A DNA stretch of 64,000 nt from NCBI RefSeq assembly GCF_009765365.1, contig NZ_VTOM01000008.1:1-64000 (forward strand). The letters run 5' to 3'. The notes under the pieces are model-generated. The model was not told where the DNA came from. It ran no database searches and saw only the letters and a list, made by a program, of their open reading frames with translations. Made by a program: the position numbers and the translations under genes. Positions 48,161 through 60,351 of the stretch are shown here, piece after piece (the first letter of the stretch is position 1; every line of letters begins with the position of its first letter). This DNA is from Antarcticirhabdus aurantiaca. Lineage in GTDB: Bacteria > Pseudomonadota > Alphaproteobacteria > Rhizobiales > Rhizobiaceae.

Positions 48161-48184
48161 GGAAGGCGCTGTCCGGCGCCTTCC
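48161..48184 (+). terminator. Hairpin terminator after the MBL-fold gene
   Basis: A 9-bp perfect stem GGAAGGCGC / GCGCCTTCC with a 6-base loop, 26 bp after the stop. No T-run; moderate support. Confidence 0.55.
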
Positions 48185-48233
48185 CATCCCCGAGGCGCCA
48201 TGCTACCAGCCCTTGCCATCCTTCTTCGGCTGA

Positions 48234-49757
<1,524 letters not shown>

Positions 49758-49761
49758 GCAG

Positions 49762-49788
49762 ATCGATAAATAGTAGTTATTTATCGAT
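49762..49788 (+). terminator. AT-rich hairpin after guaB
   Basis: A perfect 10-bp stem ATCGATAAAT / ATTTATCGAT with a 7-base loop, 5 bp after the guaB stop, followed by TTT. It stands out in a GC-rich setting. It may be a terminator; its palindromic halves could also bind a protein. Confidence 0.6.
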
Positions 49789-49898
49789 TTGACTGTGTTC
49801 CGCTTAGTAGGTGTGAATACTGAAAGAGGCAGAGAGTTGTAGCGTAAACACCTTTTACACGCACATCGCTGCAGATTGTTCCCCACGCACAGGGGCAC

Positions 49899-51197
49899 AT
49901 GATGCGCGATATGAGTAAGCTATACTTCCGTTTCTGCAGGAGTGGAGCCGGCAACTTCGGTATCATGGCCGGCTTGGTAGGCATCATGCTCGCCGCAGCC
50001 CTCGGTGGCGCAGTCGACCTGTCGCGGCAATATCGCGGCACCAGCGCGCTCCAGGCAGCGGTGGATGCGATCGCGCTCTCCGCCGCCAAACAGCTTGAGA
50101 AGGATATCGACGCCGCTCCTGACGAAGCCGCCTTGGCCATTGGCCGCGCCAGCCTTCCGCCGGAGCTGAAGTCGATCCCGATCGTCATTCAGGTGGATAA
50201 GGAACAGCGGACGGTGAAGGTCGCGGCCGAAGGGAGCATCAAACCGAGCTTCCTCCCCCTCGTGCGGATCGACAGCATGAACGTCGCGGCCATGGCTACT
50301 TCGTCGATCCAGCGCAAGCAGTACACCGACTTCTACGTTCTCGTGGACGCCTCCGAGTCCATGAACATCGCGGCGAGCGATGACGATCGGAAGAAGCTGG
50401 AAGCCTTCACGGCCAAGTGGATGCGCGAGAACGGAAAAATGAAGGACTGGCGGGGAACGCGCATTGAGCGTCCCTGCGCCTTCGCCTGCCACATCGTCGA
50501 GCCGGAGTGGGCAGATAAGTCGGTCTACGACATGAATCAGGAAGCCTTGCAGAAGCAGCCGAGCGAAGGAGCGAGGCTGCGCATCGACGTCGTGCGCGAT
50601 GCGGTAAAGACCATGACGCGCCAGATCCTCGGCGAGAATGCCAAACCCAATTCGATGTGGAAGACCCGGATCTCAACCGCCTTCTTCTCGGACGACTTCG
50701 CTTGGGGAATTCAGAGACCGACCGACTTGGGTGGAGATGTCATCGCCTCCCTTGAGGAGAAGGCAAGACCCGTTGCCAGTAAGCACACGAATTTCGCGAA
50801 CGCCTTCAATCGCTTCAATGCGGGGCTCGGTGATCAAGGAACAGGGGAGCGGAGCAGCGATCCTGAAAAGATCGCGATCCTCATCACTGATGGTGTGCGG
50901 GATACCGATCCTTGGTTCGGAAGCTTCGGTCTTGGACCGCTTGATCCGAAGTTATGCAAGGTTATCAAGGATAAGGGGATGAAATTGGTGGTGCTCGAGG
51001 TTAAGTACGTCGCCAATTACGATAAGGATGGATTCTTTAAAAGCCGCGTGTCCGGATATTATGATGGCATCAGCGAGGGACTGCGCGACTGTGCGAGCAG
51101 CGGTCTCCATTTCGTCGCCTCGGACGCCGATAACGCTGCCGCCAAGTTGCTCGAAGTCACAAAGGCCCTTCTTCCGAGTCGCCGCCTCGTGCAGTGA
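49899..51197 (+). CDS. TadG-like pilus assembly protein with VWA domain
   Basis: 432 aa (alternative ATG at 49911). The N-terminus GNFGIMAGLVGIMLAAALGG is the TadE/G-type transmembrane segment, followed by AVDLSRQYRGTSALQAAVDA. The VWA domain starts at DFYVLVDASESMNIAASDDD with the DxSxS metal site and ends in a long C-terminal part. The family helps Flp/tight-adherence pilus assembly. It stands alone, without tad genes around it, in a patch of lower GC and different codon use than guaB, suggesting transfer. Confidence 0.8.
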   Translation: MMRDMSKLYFRFCRSGAGNFGIMAGLVGIMLAAALGGAVDLSRQYRGTSALQAAVDAIALSAAKQLEKDIDAAPDEAALAIGRASLPPELKSIPIVIQVDKEQRTVKVAAEGSIKPSFLPLVRIDSMNVAAMATSSIQRKQYTDFYVLVDASESMNIAASDDDRKKLEAFTAKWMRENGKMKDWRGTRIERPCAFACHIVEPEWADKSVYDMNQEALQKQPSEGARLRIDVVRDAVKTMTRQILGENAKPNSMWKTRISTAFFSDDFAWGIQRPTDLGGDVIASLEEKARPVASKHTNFANAFNRFNAGLGDQGTGERSSDPEKIAILITDGVRDTDPWFGSFGLGPLDPKLCKVIKDKGMKLVVLEVKYVANYDKDGFFKSRVSGYYDGISEGLRDCASSGLHFVASDADNAAAKLLEVTKALLPSRRLVQ

Positions 51198-51322
51198 AGA
51201 AGCCGCTTCATGTGAGAAGCGACCATCGCGGTGCGGCTTGACCGCCCGTTGATGAAGAGTGAGGCTTGCCGGGCCTTGCGCCTGGGCAACACGCCCGGCG
51301 CTGAAACGAGACGTGACCCTTC

Positions 51323-51886
51323 ATGACCGATCCCCAGTCCGCCCCCGCCACCCCCATCTGGTTCCGTACCGGGGAGGCGACCGTGCTCGCGGCCGAGGGG
51401 CAGGCGACCGACGCGATGCCCGAGGTGCTGATCGGCTCGGTGCGGGGGCCCGTGGGGCAGGCCTTCGCCTCGATGATGGGGCAGGCGGAGGGGCATACGC
51501 GCATGTTCGTGGTGCGCGATCTCAACCAGCTCGTCCGCCCGGCGACGATGATGACGACGAAGGCGACGATCCGCAGCGCCGAATACGTCGAGCTGCTCGG
51601 CGGCGTCGTTCAGGGCGCGACGGGCGACGCGATCGTCGACTGCATCATCGAGGGCATCCTGCCGCGCGAGGGCCTGGACGAGCTGTGCATGATCATCATG
51701 ATCTGGCTCGATCCGCGCTGCGCGGAGGACCCGAATCTCGACAAGCGCGACCTCTACCGCACCAATTACGAGGCGACGAAGCTCGCCATCGCCCGCGCAA
51801 TGCGCAACGAGCCGAGCGTCGACGAGCTCATCGCCAACCGCAAGTCGGTCAAGCACTACGCCCTGGACGGCGTCGTCGACTACTGA
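51323..51886 (+). CDS. Fae-like protein (formaldehyde-activating enzyme homolog)
   Basis: 187 aa. The fold matches Fae: VLIGSVRGPVGQAFASMMGQ, HTRMFVVRDLNQLVRPATMM, TTKATIRSAEYVELLGGVVQ, then EGILPREGLDELCMIIMIW and TNYEATKLAIARAMRNEPSV. Fae condenses formaldehyde with tetrahydromethanopterin. At the place of the catalytic His, a few residues before VLIGS, this protein has Met32, so classical activity is doubtful and a Fae2/Fae3-type paralog is more likely. No other methanopterin genes are nearby. It converges on oxyR with 7 bp overlap. Confidence 0.75.
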   Translation: MTDPQSAPATPIWFRTGEATVLAAEGQATDAMPEVLIGSVRGPVGQAFASMMGQAEGHTRMFVVRDLNQLVRPATMMTTKATIRSAEYVELLGGVVQGATGDAIVDCIIEGILPREGLDELCMIIMIWLDPRCAEDPNLDKRDLYRTNYEATKLAIARAMRNEPSVDELIANRKSVKHYALDGVVDY

Positions 51887-52797
51887 GCGGCGGCCGCGGT
51901 CGCGGCCGGCTCCGCCGACAAGGCATCGCGAATCAGCGGAGCCAGCGCGGCGAAGTCGCGTCGCCGCGGCGAGGACGCGCGGAAGGCGAGAACGAGGCTT
52001 CGGGCCGGGGCGGGATCGGCGAAGGCGAGAAAGGTCAGCCCGGGCCGCGCCTCGGCCCGCGCCGCGACGCTGGGCACCAGCGTCGCCCCGAGGCCGCCTG
52101 ACACCATCTGCAGGATCGTCGTCAGGCTCGTCGCGCCGAAGCTCGCGAGCTCTCCCGCCTCCGCGAGGCGGCAGACCTGCAGCGCCTGGTCGCGCAGACA
52201 ATGGCCCTCCTCCAGGAGGATGAGCCGCTCCCGCCCGAGGTCCGACACGGTCGGGGATGCGGGAAAGCGGTCGGCCTCCGCGCTCGGCACGGCGAGAAGG
52301 AACGGGTCCTCTGTGAGCGGCAACGTCGCCAGCCCCGGCGCTTCGAGCGGCAGGGCCGCGACGGCGCAATCGAGGTCGCCGAGCACGATCTCCTCGACGA
52401 GGCTCTTCGTCAGGCTCTCGCGCACCTCGCAGCGCAGCGCCGGATGGTTGGCGCGCAGCCGCGGCAGGAGGCTCGGCAGGAGATAGGGGGCGACGGTCGC
52501 GATGAGCCCGAGCCGCAGCCGCCCTTCCAGGACGGCGCCGACGGAAGGAGCCAGCGCTTCCAGCGTCCGGAGTTCGGCGAGAACCCGGGCAGCGCCCGCG
52601 CGCACCGCCTCACCCTCGCGGGTCAGCGTCGCCCCGTTCGGCCGGCGATCAAAGAGCGGCGCGCCGAAAAAGGCCTCCATCTGCGCGATCTGCCCCGACA
52701 AAGCCGGCTGGCTGACGTTGAGGCGCTTGGCCGCCCGGCCGAAGTGCAGCGTGTCGCAGAGGGTTTCGAAATAACGCAATTGGCGCGTCGTCAGCAT
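51880..52797 (-). CDS. oxyR: LysR family regulator, OxyR type
   Basis: 305 aa from the ATG at 52797. N-terminal helix-turn-helix FGRAAKRLNVSQPALSGQIA; the effector domain contains Cys200 and Cys209 in LILLEEGHCLRDQALQVC, the two peroxide-sensing cysteines of OxyR (199 and 208 in E. coli). On peroxide they form a disulfide and the protein activates its targets. It is divergent from the catalase with 108 bp between them. Confidence 0.92.
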   Translation of the reverse strand: MLTTRQLRYFETLCDTLHFGRAAKRLNVSQPALSGQIAQMEAFFGAPLFDRRPNGATLTREGEAVRAGAARVLAELRTLEALAPSVGAVLEGRLRLGLIATVAPYLLPSLLPRLRANHPALRCEVRESLTKSLVEEIVLGDLDCAVAALPLEAPGLATLPLTEDPFLLAVPSAEADRFPASPTVSDLGRERLILLEEGHCLRDQALQVCRLAEAGELASFGATSLTTILQMVSGGLGATLVPSVAARAEARPGLTFLAFADPAPARSLVLAFRASSPRRRDFAALAPLIRDALSAEPAATAAAAQ

Positions 52798-52905
52798 GTC
52801 TGATCGGTTTTCCTGATCGGCCTGGTCGGGAAATACGATTGGGATCGATTGACGGCAACAGGTATCTCTCGCCTGGAACGATTCCAAGCGAAGGAGCCTC
52901 GAGGC
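52798..52905. promoter_or_regulatory. oxyR/katA divergent control region
   Basis: 108 bp between the two starts, including a relatively AT-rich centre (GATCGGTTTTCCTGATCGGC and GATTGGGATCGATTGACGGC), where an OxyR tetramer would be expected. The four-part ATAGnT pattern cannot be assigned with confidence. A good ribosome site (AAGGAG) precedes catalase. Confidence 0.55.
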
Positions 52906-54408
52906 ATGACGGATCGCACGACCCTGACGACGACGGCCGGCGCACCGGTGCCGGACAACCAGAACTCCTGGACCGCGGGCTCGCGCGGCCCGGTGCTTCT
53001 CCAGGACTACCAGCTGATCGAGAAGCTGGCGCACCAGAACCGCGAACGCATTCCCGAGCGCGTCGTCCACGCCAAGGGCTGGGGCGCCTACGGCACGCTG
53101 ACGATCACCGGCGACATCTCGAAGTACACCAAGGCCAAGGTCTTCCAGCCGGGCACGCAGACGCCGATGCTGGCGCGCTTCTCCACCGTCGCCGGCGAGC
53201 AGGGCGCCTCGGACACCGAGCGCGACGTGCGCGGCTTCGCGCTGAAGTTCTACACGAGCGAGGGTAACTGGGACCTCGTCGGCAACAACACGCCGGTCTT
53301 CTTCGTGCGCGACGCCTACAAGTTCCCCGACTTCATCCACACGCAGAAGCGCCACCCGAAGACGAACCTGCGCTCGCCCACCGCCATGTGGGACTTCTGG
53401 TCGCTGAGCCCTGAGTCGCTGCACCAAGTCACGATCCTGATGTCGGACCGCGGCCTGCCGGTCGACCCGACCCGCATGAACGGCTACGGCAGCCACACCT
53501 TCTCGTTCTGGAACGACGCGGGCGAGCGCTACTGGGTGAAGTTCCACTTCAAGACCCGGCAGGGCCACAAGTTCTTCACCAACGAGGAAGCCGACCAGGT
53601 CACGGCCAAGACGCGCGAGCACTACCAGGAGCAGCTCTTCGGCAAGATCGAGAAGGGCGAATTCCCGAGCTGGACCGTGCAGGTCCAGATCATGCCCGAG
53701 CTCGACGCCGGAAAGACGAGCTACAACCCGTTCGACCTCACCAAGGTCTGGCCGCATGCCGAGTACCCGCCGATCGACGTCGGCGTCCTCGAGCTGAACC
53801 GGAACCCGGAGAACTACTTCGCCGAGATCGAGCAGGCGGCCTTCTCGCCCTCCAACATCGTGCCGGGCATCGGCTATTCGCCGGACAAGATGCTCCAGGC
53901 GCGCGTCTTCTCCTATGCCGATGCGCATCGCTACCGCCTCGGCACGCACTACGAGTCGATCCCGGTCAACCAGCCGCGCGTTCCCGTCCACCACTATCAC
54001 CGCGACGGCCAGATGAACGTCTACGGGGGCCTCAAGACCGGCAACCCGAACGCCTATTACGAGCCGAACTCGGTGAACGGCCCGTTCGAAGACAAGTCCG
54101 CGCAGGAGCCGCCGCTGCGCATCCACGGCGACGCCGACCGCTACAACCATCGCGACGGCAACGACGACTACGGTCAGGTCCGCGCGCTGTTCAACCTCTT
54201 CGACGAGGGCGAGAAGAAGCGCCTCTTCGCCAACATCGCGGCGGCGATGAGCGGCATTCCGGAGGAGATCTACGAGCGGCAGATGGTCCATTTCGGCCGC
54301 GTCCATCCGGACTACGAAGCGGGCGTGCGCGCTGCCAGCCGCGTCCTCGAAGGCCGCGAGCCGGCAATCTCGGTGACCTCCGAGACGCCGCAGCAGGCCG
54401 CCGAGTAA
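52906..54408 (+). CDS. katA: Catalase (clade 3, small subunit)
   Basis: 500 aa from the ATG at 52906. Heme catalase that turns hydrogen peroxide into water and oxygen. Distal His in [11 protein letters not shown], distal Asn in [17 protein letters not shown], and proximal Tyr in [14 protein letters not shown] with the two Arg. The length is that of small-subunit monofunctional catalases. Under OxyR control by its position. A strong hairpin follows its stop. Confidence 0.95.
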   Translation: MTDRTTLTTTAGAPVPDNQNSWTAGSRGPVLLQDYQLIEKLAHQNRERIPERVVHAKGWGAYGTLTITGDISKYTKAKVFQPGTQTPMLARFSTVAGEQGASDTERDVRGFALKFYTSEGNWDLVGNNTPVFFVRDAYKFPDFIHTQKRHPKTNLRSPTAMWDFWSLSPESLHQVTILMSDRGLPVDPTRMNGYGSHTFSFWNDAGERYWVKFHFKTRQGHKFFTNEEADQVTAKTREHYQEQLFGKIEKGEFPSWTVQVQIMPELDAGKTSYNPFDLTKVWPHAEYPPIDVGVLELNRNPENYFAEIEQAAFSPSNIVPGIGYSPDKMLQARVFSYADAHRYRLGTHYESIPVNQPRVPVHHYHRDGQMNVYGGLKTGNPNAYYEPNSVNGPFEDKSAQEPPLRIHGDADRYNHRDGNDDYGQVRALFNLFDEGEKKRLFANIAAAMSGIPEEIYERQMVHFGRVHPDYEAGVRAASRVLEGREPAISVTSETPQQAAE

Positions 54409-54434
54409 GCCGATCGGGATCAGAGACGAAGAAG

Positions 54435-54466
54435 CGGAAGGGCCGGGAGCGATCCCGGCCCTTCCG
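54435..54466 (+). terminator. Strong hairpin after katA
   Basis: A 14-bp perfect stem CGGAAGGGCCGGGA / TCCCGGCCCTTCCG with a 4-base loop (GCGA), 26 bp after the catalase stop. No U-run; the stem strength makes it a likely terminator or mRNA 3' stabiliser. Confidence 0.7.
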
Positions 54467-54556
54467 CCGTTCTGCAGTCAGTCCGGCGCCTTGTTGCGGG
54501 GCACCGCGGCGCTTATCCTGAGGCCGACTTGAATATCGATACGGCGGTCGCGCGGC

Positions 54557-54697
54557 ATGCTGGAACAGGATCGTCAATCCAGCAATGCCGACCTCATTGC
54601 CGCCACTGCTGTCACACCCGACCTCGTCGTTCCCCCGCGCAACATCCGGCACGTCGAGCCGAACGGCGCGAAGCTCCTCAACCCCTACGAAGCCTAA
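54557..54697 (+). CDS. Hypothetical small protein (46 aa)
   Basis: 46 codons: MLEQDRQSSNADLIAATAVT, then VVPPRNIRHVEPNGAKLLNP and YEA. Composition is protein-like and unlike the GC-biased shadows around it. No clear ribosome site. It may be a leader or a fragment; otherwise the interval 54409-54763 holds nothing recognisable. Confidence 0.35.
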   Translation: MLEQDRQSSNADLIAATAVTPDLVVPPRNIRHVEPNGAKLLNPYEA

Positions 54698-54763
54698 TCG
54701 ATTGACCCACAGCCGCAGCCTCATCGCCCATGTCCCCGTTTCTCGTCCCGGGGAGATCGTCCC

Positions 54764-56068
54764 GTGCGCCTAGGCGGGCGGATGGCGGCGGCGGCGGAGA
54801 TCGTCGCCGACATGGATGCGCGGCGCCGGCCGGTCGCCGACGCGCTGAAGGACTGGGGCCTGTCCCACCGCTTCGCCGGCTCGGGCGACCGGGCGGCGAT
54901 CGGCAACCTCGTCTACGACGTTCTGCGGCGGCGGCGCTCGATCGCCTGGCGCATCGGCAGCAACGCGCCGGCGGACCTCGTGATCGGTGCCGTGCTCGCC
55001 GAGCCGTCCGGAAGCGTCGAGCGGCTCGCGGTCGCGCTCGATGGCGATCGTTTCGCGCCGGCGCTGCCGGACCGGCAGATCCTCGACGCCTTCCTGAACC
55101 GCGACCTCGACGAGGCGCCGGACGCGATCCGCGCCGACCTGCCCGACTGGCTCGCGCCGCGCTTCGCGGACGCCTTCGGTGCCGATTGGATCGGCGAGGC
55201 GCAGGCGCTCGCCGCCCGTCCCCCGCTCGACATGCGCGTCAACACGCTCCTCGCCGAGCCGGAGGCGGTGGAGCGAGAGCTCGCGCCCTTCGAGGCGCAT
55301 CGCAGCCCGCTCGCGCCGGCGGGCCTGCGCATCGACCCGATCGAGGGCGACCGGCGCCACCCCAACGTCCAGGTCGAGGCCGGCTTCCAGAAGGGACATT
55401 TCGAGATCCAGGACGAGGGCTCGCAGCTCGTGGCGCTGCTCGCCGGCGCGGGGGAGGGGCAGCGCGTCCTCGACTACTGCGCCGGCGCCGGCGGCAAGAC
55501 GCTGGCGCTCGGCGCCGCGATGCGCAACACCGGTGAGATCCACGCCTTCGATGCCGACCGCACGCGCCTCGCGCCGATCCACGATCGCCTGCGCCGCGCC
55601 GGACTCGCCAACGTCGAGGTCCACGCGCCGCGCGACGACCTGTCGCCGCTCGCGGGCACGATGGACCTCGTTCTCGTCGACGCCCCCTGCACGGGCACGG
55701 GCACGTGGCGGCGTCGGCCGGATGCCAAGTGGCGCTTGTCGGAAGGGACGGTCGCCAAGCGGATGAGCGAGCAGGACGGCGTTCTCGACCGGGCCGCCGC
55801 CTTCGTGCGGCCGGGCGGTCGCTTCGTCTTCGTGACCTGCTCGCTGCTGCCCGAGGAGAACCGCGACCGCGTCGCGGCCTTCCTCGCCAAGCATCCGGCG
55901 TTCCGCGTCGAAGATGCCAGGGCGCTCTGGCGCGACGCGCTGCCGGGCGCGCCGGAACGGTACCGGACGGAAAAACTTGGGGATGGCCGCGGATTGCTGC
56001 TTTCACCGGGGAGAACCGGCACAGACGGCTTTTTTTTCGCCGCGATGCAACGTCAAGGTGGTGGCTGA
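54764..56068 (+). CDS. rsmB: RsmB-type rRNA/RNA cytosine-5 methyltransferase
   Basis: 434 aa with GTG start (ATG at 54782 is possible). An N-terminal NusB-like helical region (residues about 10-150), then a Rossmann methyltransferase: VLDYCAGAGGKTLALGAAM binds SAM, and the catalytic cysteines are in DAPCTGTGTWRRRPD and VTCSLLPEENRDRV. It methylates a cytosine (C967 in E. coli 16S). The stop overlaps tspO. The label rsmB is by family; substrate may be another rRNA site. Confidence 0.87.
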   Translation: MRLGGRMAAAAEIVADMDARRRPVADALKDWGLSHRFAGSGDRAAIGNLVYDVLRRRRSIAWRIGSNAPADLVIGAVLAEPSGSVERLAVALDGDRFAPALPDRQILDAFLNRDLDEAPDAIRADLPDWLAPRFADAFGADWIGEAQALAARPPLDMRVNTLLAEPEAVERELAPFEAHRSPLAPAGLRIDPIEGDRRHPNVQVEAGFQKGHFEIQDEGSQLVALLAGAGEGQRVLDYCAGAGGKTLALGAAMRNTGEIHAFDADRTRLAPIHDRLRRAGLANVEVHAPRDDLSPLAGTMDLVLVDAPCTGTGTWRRRPDAKWRLSEGTVAKRMSEQDGVLDRAAAFVRPGGRFVFVTCSLLPEENRDRVAAFLAKHPAFRVEDARALWRDALPGAPERYRTEKLGDGRGLLLSPGRTGTDGFFFAAMQRQGGG

Positions 56069-56564
56069 GAGCGGAGAACGAGCCGCCTCTGATGGCGCCC
56101 AATCGCGGGAGTTGTGTCTGCGTATCCTGGTTCTGATCGCGTTCCTCCTGTTCACCCTCGGCGGCGGGTCGACGATCGGTGTTCTGACGGCGCCGGGCGA
56201 ATGGTATGCCGGCCTCCAGAAGCCGGCCTTCAATCCGCCCGGCTGGGTCTTCGGACCGGTCTGGTTCGTTCTCTACATTCTCGTCGGCGTGGCCGGCTGG
56301 CGCGTCTGGCAGCATCGGCGGGTCACGGCCCAACGGCTCTGGTGGGTGCAGATCGTCCTGAACTTCGCCTGGCCGATCGTCTTCTTCTCGCTCCACCTGA
56401 CCGGCGTTGCGCTGGTGGTGGTGATGCTGCTTCTCGCCACCATCCTCGCCTTTGTCGGCGTGGCGTGGCGGCAGGATCGCATCTCGGCCTGGCTGTTCGT
56501 GCCTTACGCGGTCTGGGTTTCCTATGCGACGCTGTTGAACGCGTCGATCTGGTGGCTCAACTGA
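56061..56564 (+). CDS. tspO: TspO/MBR family membrane protein
   Basis: 167 aa with GTG at 56061 overlapping the RsmB stop by 8 bp. Five hydrophobic segments and many Trp, as in the family: WYAGLQKPAFNPPGWVFGPV, VLYILVGVAGWRVWQ, LNFAWPIVFFSLHLTGVALV, WLFVPYAVWVSYATLLNASI. TspO binds tetrapyrroles and modulates stress and photosynthetic genes in alphaproteobacteria. A longer frame upstream is shadow of RsmB. Confidence 0.9.
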   Translation: MAESGERAASDGAQSRELCLRILVLIAFLLFTLGGGSTIGVLTAPGEWYAGLQKPAFNPPGWVFGPVWFVLYILVGVAGWRVWQHRRVTAQRLWWVQIVLNFAWPIVFFSLHLTGVALVVVMLLLATILAFVGVAWRQDRISAWLFVPYAVWVSYATLLNASIWWLN

Positions 56565-56592
56565 CGGGACGTTCTGGGATGAAGCTCCGACC

Positions 56593-57273
56593 ATGACGAG
56601 TTCAGCGCATCCCGGTCTCGTGCCCGACGTCGCCCTTGTCGGCGGCCGGCGCGTGCTTTTCGTCATGGCGGCGGCGGCGGAATACGGGCCGCATCTGCGC
56701 CGGCGCATCCGTCCCTGGATGACGGGCGTCGGTCCGATCGAGGCGGCGCTCGAAACAAGCCTCGCGCTTTCGGCTCTGGCGCGCGGCGGGGGCCTTCCCG
56801 ACCTCGTCGTCTCGCTCGGCTCGGCCGGCTCGCGCGTCCTGGAACAGGGCGCGGTCTATGCCGCGGCGAGCGTCGCCTGGCGCGACGTCGACGCCTCGGC
56901 GCTCGGCTTCACCAAGGGCGTCACGCCCTTCGTCGACCATCCCGTTCACGTGCCGCTGGCGCTGCCCGTTGCGGCCGTTCCCGCCGTTCCCGCCGTTCGC
57001 CTGTCGACGGGCGGCAACGTCGTGTCGGGCGCGGGCTATGACGGCGTCGACGCCGAGATGGTGGACATGGAGACCTTCGCCGTCATGCGCGCCTGCCGGC
57101 GATTCGGCGTGCCGCTGTGCGGCTTCCGCGGCATCTCGGACGGGGCGAGCGAACTGCACCACTACGACGACTGGACGACGCTGCTCCACGTCGTCGACGA
57201 GAACCTTGGCCAGGCCGTGGACCGGCTCGCCGAAGCCTTGGAAGCGGGCGCGCCCCTCGACGCGCCCGCCTGA
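56593..57273 (+). CDS. mtnN: MTA/SAH nucleosidase family protein
   Basis: 226 aa. It should cleave methylthioadenosine and S-adenosylhomocysteine to adenine plus the ribose sugar. Catalytic parts: FVMAAAAEYGPHLRRR (Glu), LVVSLGSAGSRVLEQGAVYA, VDAEMVDMETFAVMRA (Glu in the purine pocket), and RGISDGASELHHYDDW (catalytic Asp). It follows tspO after 28 bp, likely in one transcript with rsmB and tspO. Confidence 0.85.
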   Translation: MTSSAHPGLVPDVALVGGRRVLFVMAAAAEYGPHLRRRIRPWMTGVGPIEAALETSLALSALARGGGLPDLVVSLGSAGSRVLEQGAVYAAASVAWRDVDASALGFTKGVTPFVDHPVHVPLALPVAAVPAVPAVRLSTGGNVVSGAGYDGVDAEMVDMETFAVMRACRRFGVPLCGFRGISDGASELHHYDDWTTLLHVVDENLGQAVDRLAEALEAGAPLDAPA

Positions 57274-57276
57274 GTC

Positions 57277-58641
57277 TCACTCGGCCTTCAGGAAGTCGCC
57301 GACTTCGAGCAGCACGAACTCGGTGTCGTCCGCCTTGTTCAGCGCGCGGCCGGCCGAGAAGGGCAGGTTGTTGTCGTTGCCGACGATGATGTGCGTCTCG
57401 TCCACGCGGTCGACGTTCTCGATGGTGACGAAGGGCATGTCGTAGCCGCCCTCGATCCCGCCCTGGCGCGCTAGGCCCTTCGAGTCCTGGATGTCCATGA
57501 GGTCGATGTAGCCGATCTTGGCGACCGGCTCGCCCGCGCCCTCCGGCGTCAGCGCGATCTTGGCGACGCGCTTCAGCTTGGCGGGCGTGGCGAAACAGGA
57601 GGCGTCCGGCTCGCCGGCGCAGGCCTGGGCTTCCCGGCCGGCGCCGTTGTCGCGCTCGATGACGAGGGCGTGGGTGTCGTCGATCATGTTGAAGTCGCCG
57701 ATCGCCTCGCCGCCCTCGGGAAGCGGGTAGAGCCAGGAGCGGCCGGTCCAGTCGCCCGCCGCCGCGTCGAACTCGACGATGCGAAGCGCCGTGCGTCCGT
57801 CCGGCGTGGTCTCGGCCTTGCCGTCGACGTAGACCGGGCCTTCCAGGAGGCCGTAGAGCTTCGCGCCGTCGGGCGAGCGGGCGAGCCCCTCGTAGCCGCC
57901 CGAGCGCTTGATGTTGAAGGCGGTGGGCTGGGCGTCCGGCTTGCCCGGCAGGACGAGCGTCGGGTTGTCCGGCGACTTCACCTCGGTCTCGCCGACGCGC
58001 GTCGCGTGGACGCTTTCCAGCCGGCCCTGCCGGTCGAAGCGCAGGAGCCACGGGCCGAACTCCTCGCCGACCCAGAAGCCGGTCTCGTCCGGCTGGATCG
58101 ATTCGACGTCGAAGTCGGCGCCGGTGAGGTAGCGCTTGCCCTCCGTTTCCGAGACGATGGGGAAGGGGGCGAGGCGGTTCGGATCGGTGAGGAACACCGT
58201 CTCCATCCGCTCCACCGTGCCGGCCTGCCAGTCGGGGCGGATGTGGTGCAGCATCAGGAGGGCGTCGGACGAGTTGCTCTTCGAGCCGAAGCCGTTGTCG
58301 GAAAGCGTCCAGTAGGTGCCGTCGCCCACCGACTTGATGCCGGAGAAGCCCTGCACGGGCTGGCCGTCGAAGGGCAGCGACAGGCCGGTCGGGCGCTTGC
58401 CGTCCATGCCGGGGACCGAGCCGAGCGCGTCGCTGCGGTGGCGGTCGGGCGTGGTGAACTTGCCGGCATGGCGGAAGTGCTCCGGCGCGTCGGCCGGGGC
58501 GGGCACCAGGGTCTCGGCGGGCAGGATCGCCTGGCCCGCCAGGGTCGCGGGGAAGGCGCGGCCGTCGGGCTGGGCGTCCTGCGCCATGACGGGCGCGACG
58601 AGAAGCGCGGCGAGCGCGGATGAAGCGAGAAGACGGCGCAT
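57277..58641 (-). CDS. Exported phytase-type esterase (PF13449-like)
   Basis: 454 aa from the ATG at 58641. Signal peptide MRRLLASSALAALLVAPVMA. The mature part has GFSGIKSVGDGTYWTLSDNG, VGEEFGPWLLRFDRQGRLES, GYEGLARSPDGAKLYGLLEG, and FVTIENVDRVDETHIIVGND, the motifs of the esterase-like activity of phytase family, a beta-propeller. It converges with mtnN. True substrate unknown; phosphate or ester hydrolysis in the periplasm is inferred. Confidence 0.82.
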   Translation of the reverse strand: MRRLLASSALAALLVAPVMAQDAQPDGRAFPATLAGQAILPAETLVPAPADAPEHFRHAGKFTTPDRHRSDALGSVPGMDGKRPTGLSLPFDGQPVQGFSGIKSVGDGTYWTLSDNGFGSKSNSSDALLMLHHIRPDWQAGTVERMETVFLTDPNRLAPFPIVSETEGKRYLTGADFDVESIQPDETGFWVGEEFGPWLLRFDRQGRLESVHATRVGETEVKSPDNPTLVLPGKPDAQPTAFNIKRSGGYEGLARSPDGAKLYGLLEGPVYVDGKAETTPDGRTALRIVEFDAAAGDWTGRSWLYPLPEGGEAIGDFNMIDDTHALVIERDNGAGREAQACAGEPDASCFATPAKLKRVAKIALTPEGAGEPVAKIGYIDLMDIQDSKGLARQGGIEGGYDMPFVTIENVDRVDETHIIVGNDNNLPFSAGRALNKADDTEFVLLEVGDFLKAE

Positions 58642-58781
58642 GGAATCGGCTCCGAAGGGAGATTGATCGCGGCACCTGCCTTGGCCCGCCGGCGGCGACA
58701 AAGCCGTGACGGCGCGATGATTGTTCGATGACGATCGTTGCGACGCCTTGCCTTTCCGGCGTTTCTCCTTAGAAGTCCGCC

Positions 58782-60338
<1,557 letters not shown>

Positions 60339-60351
60339 GTCGGGCGGCCGG

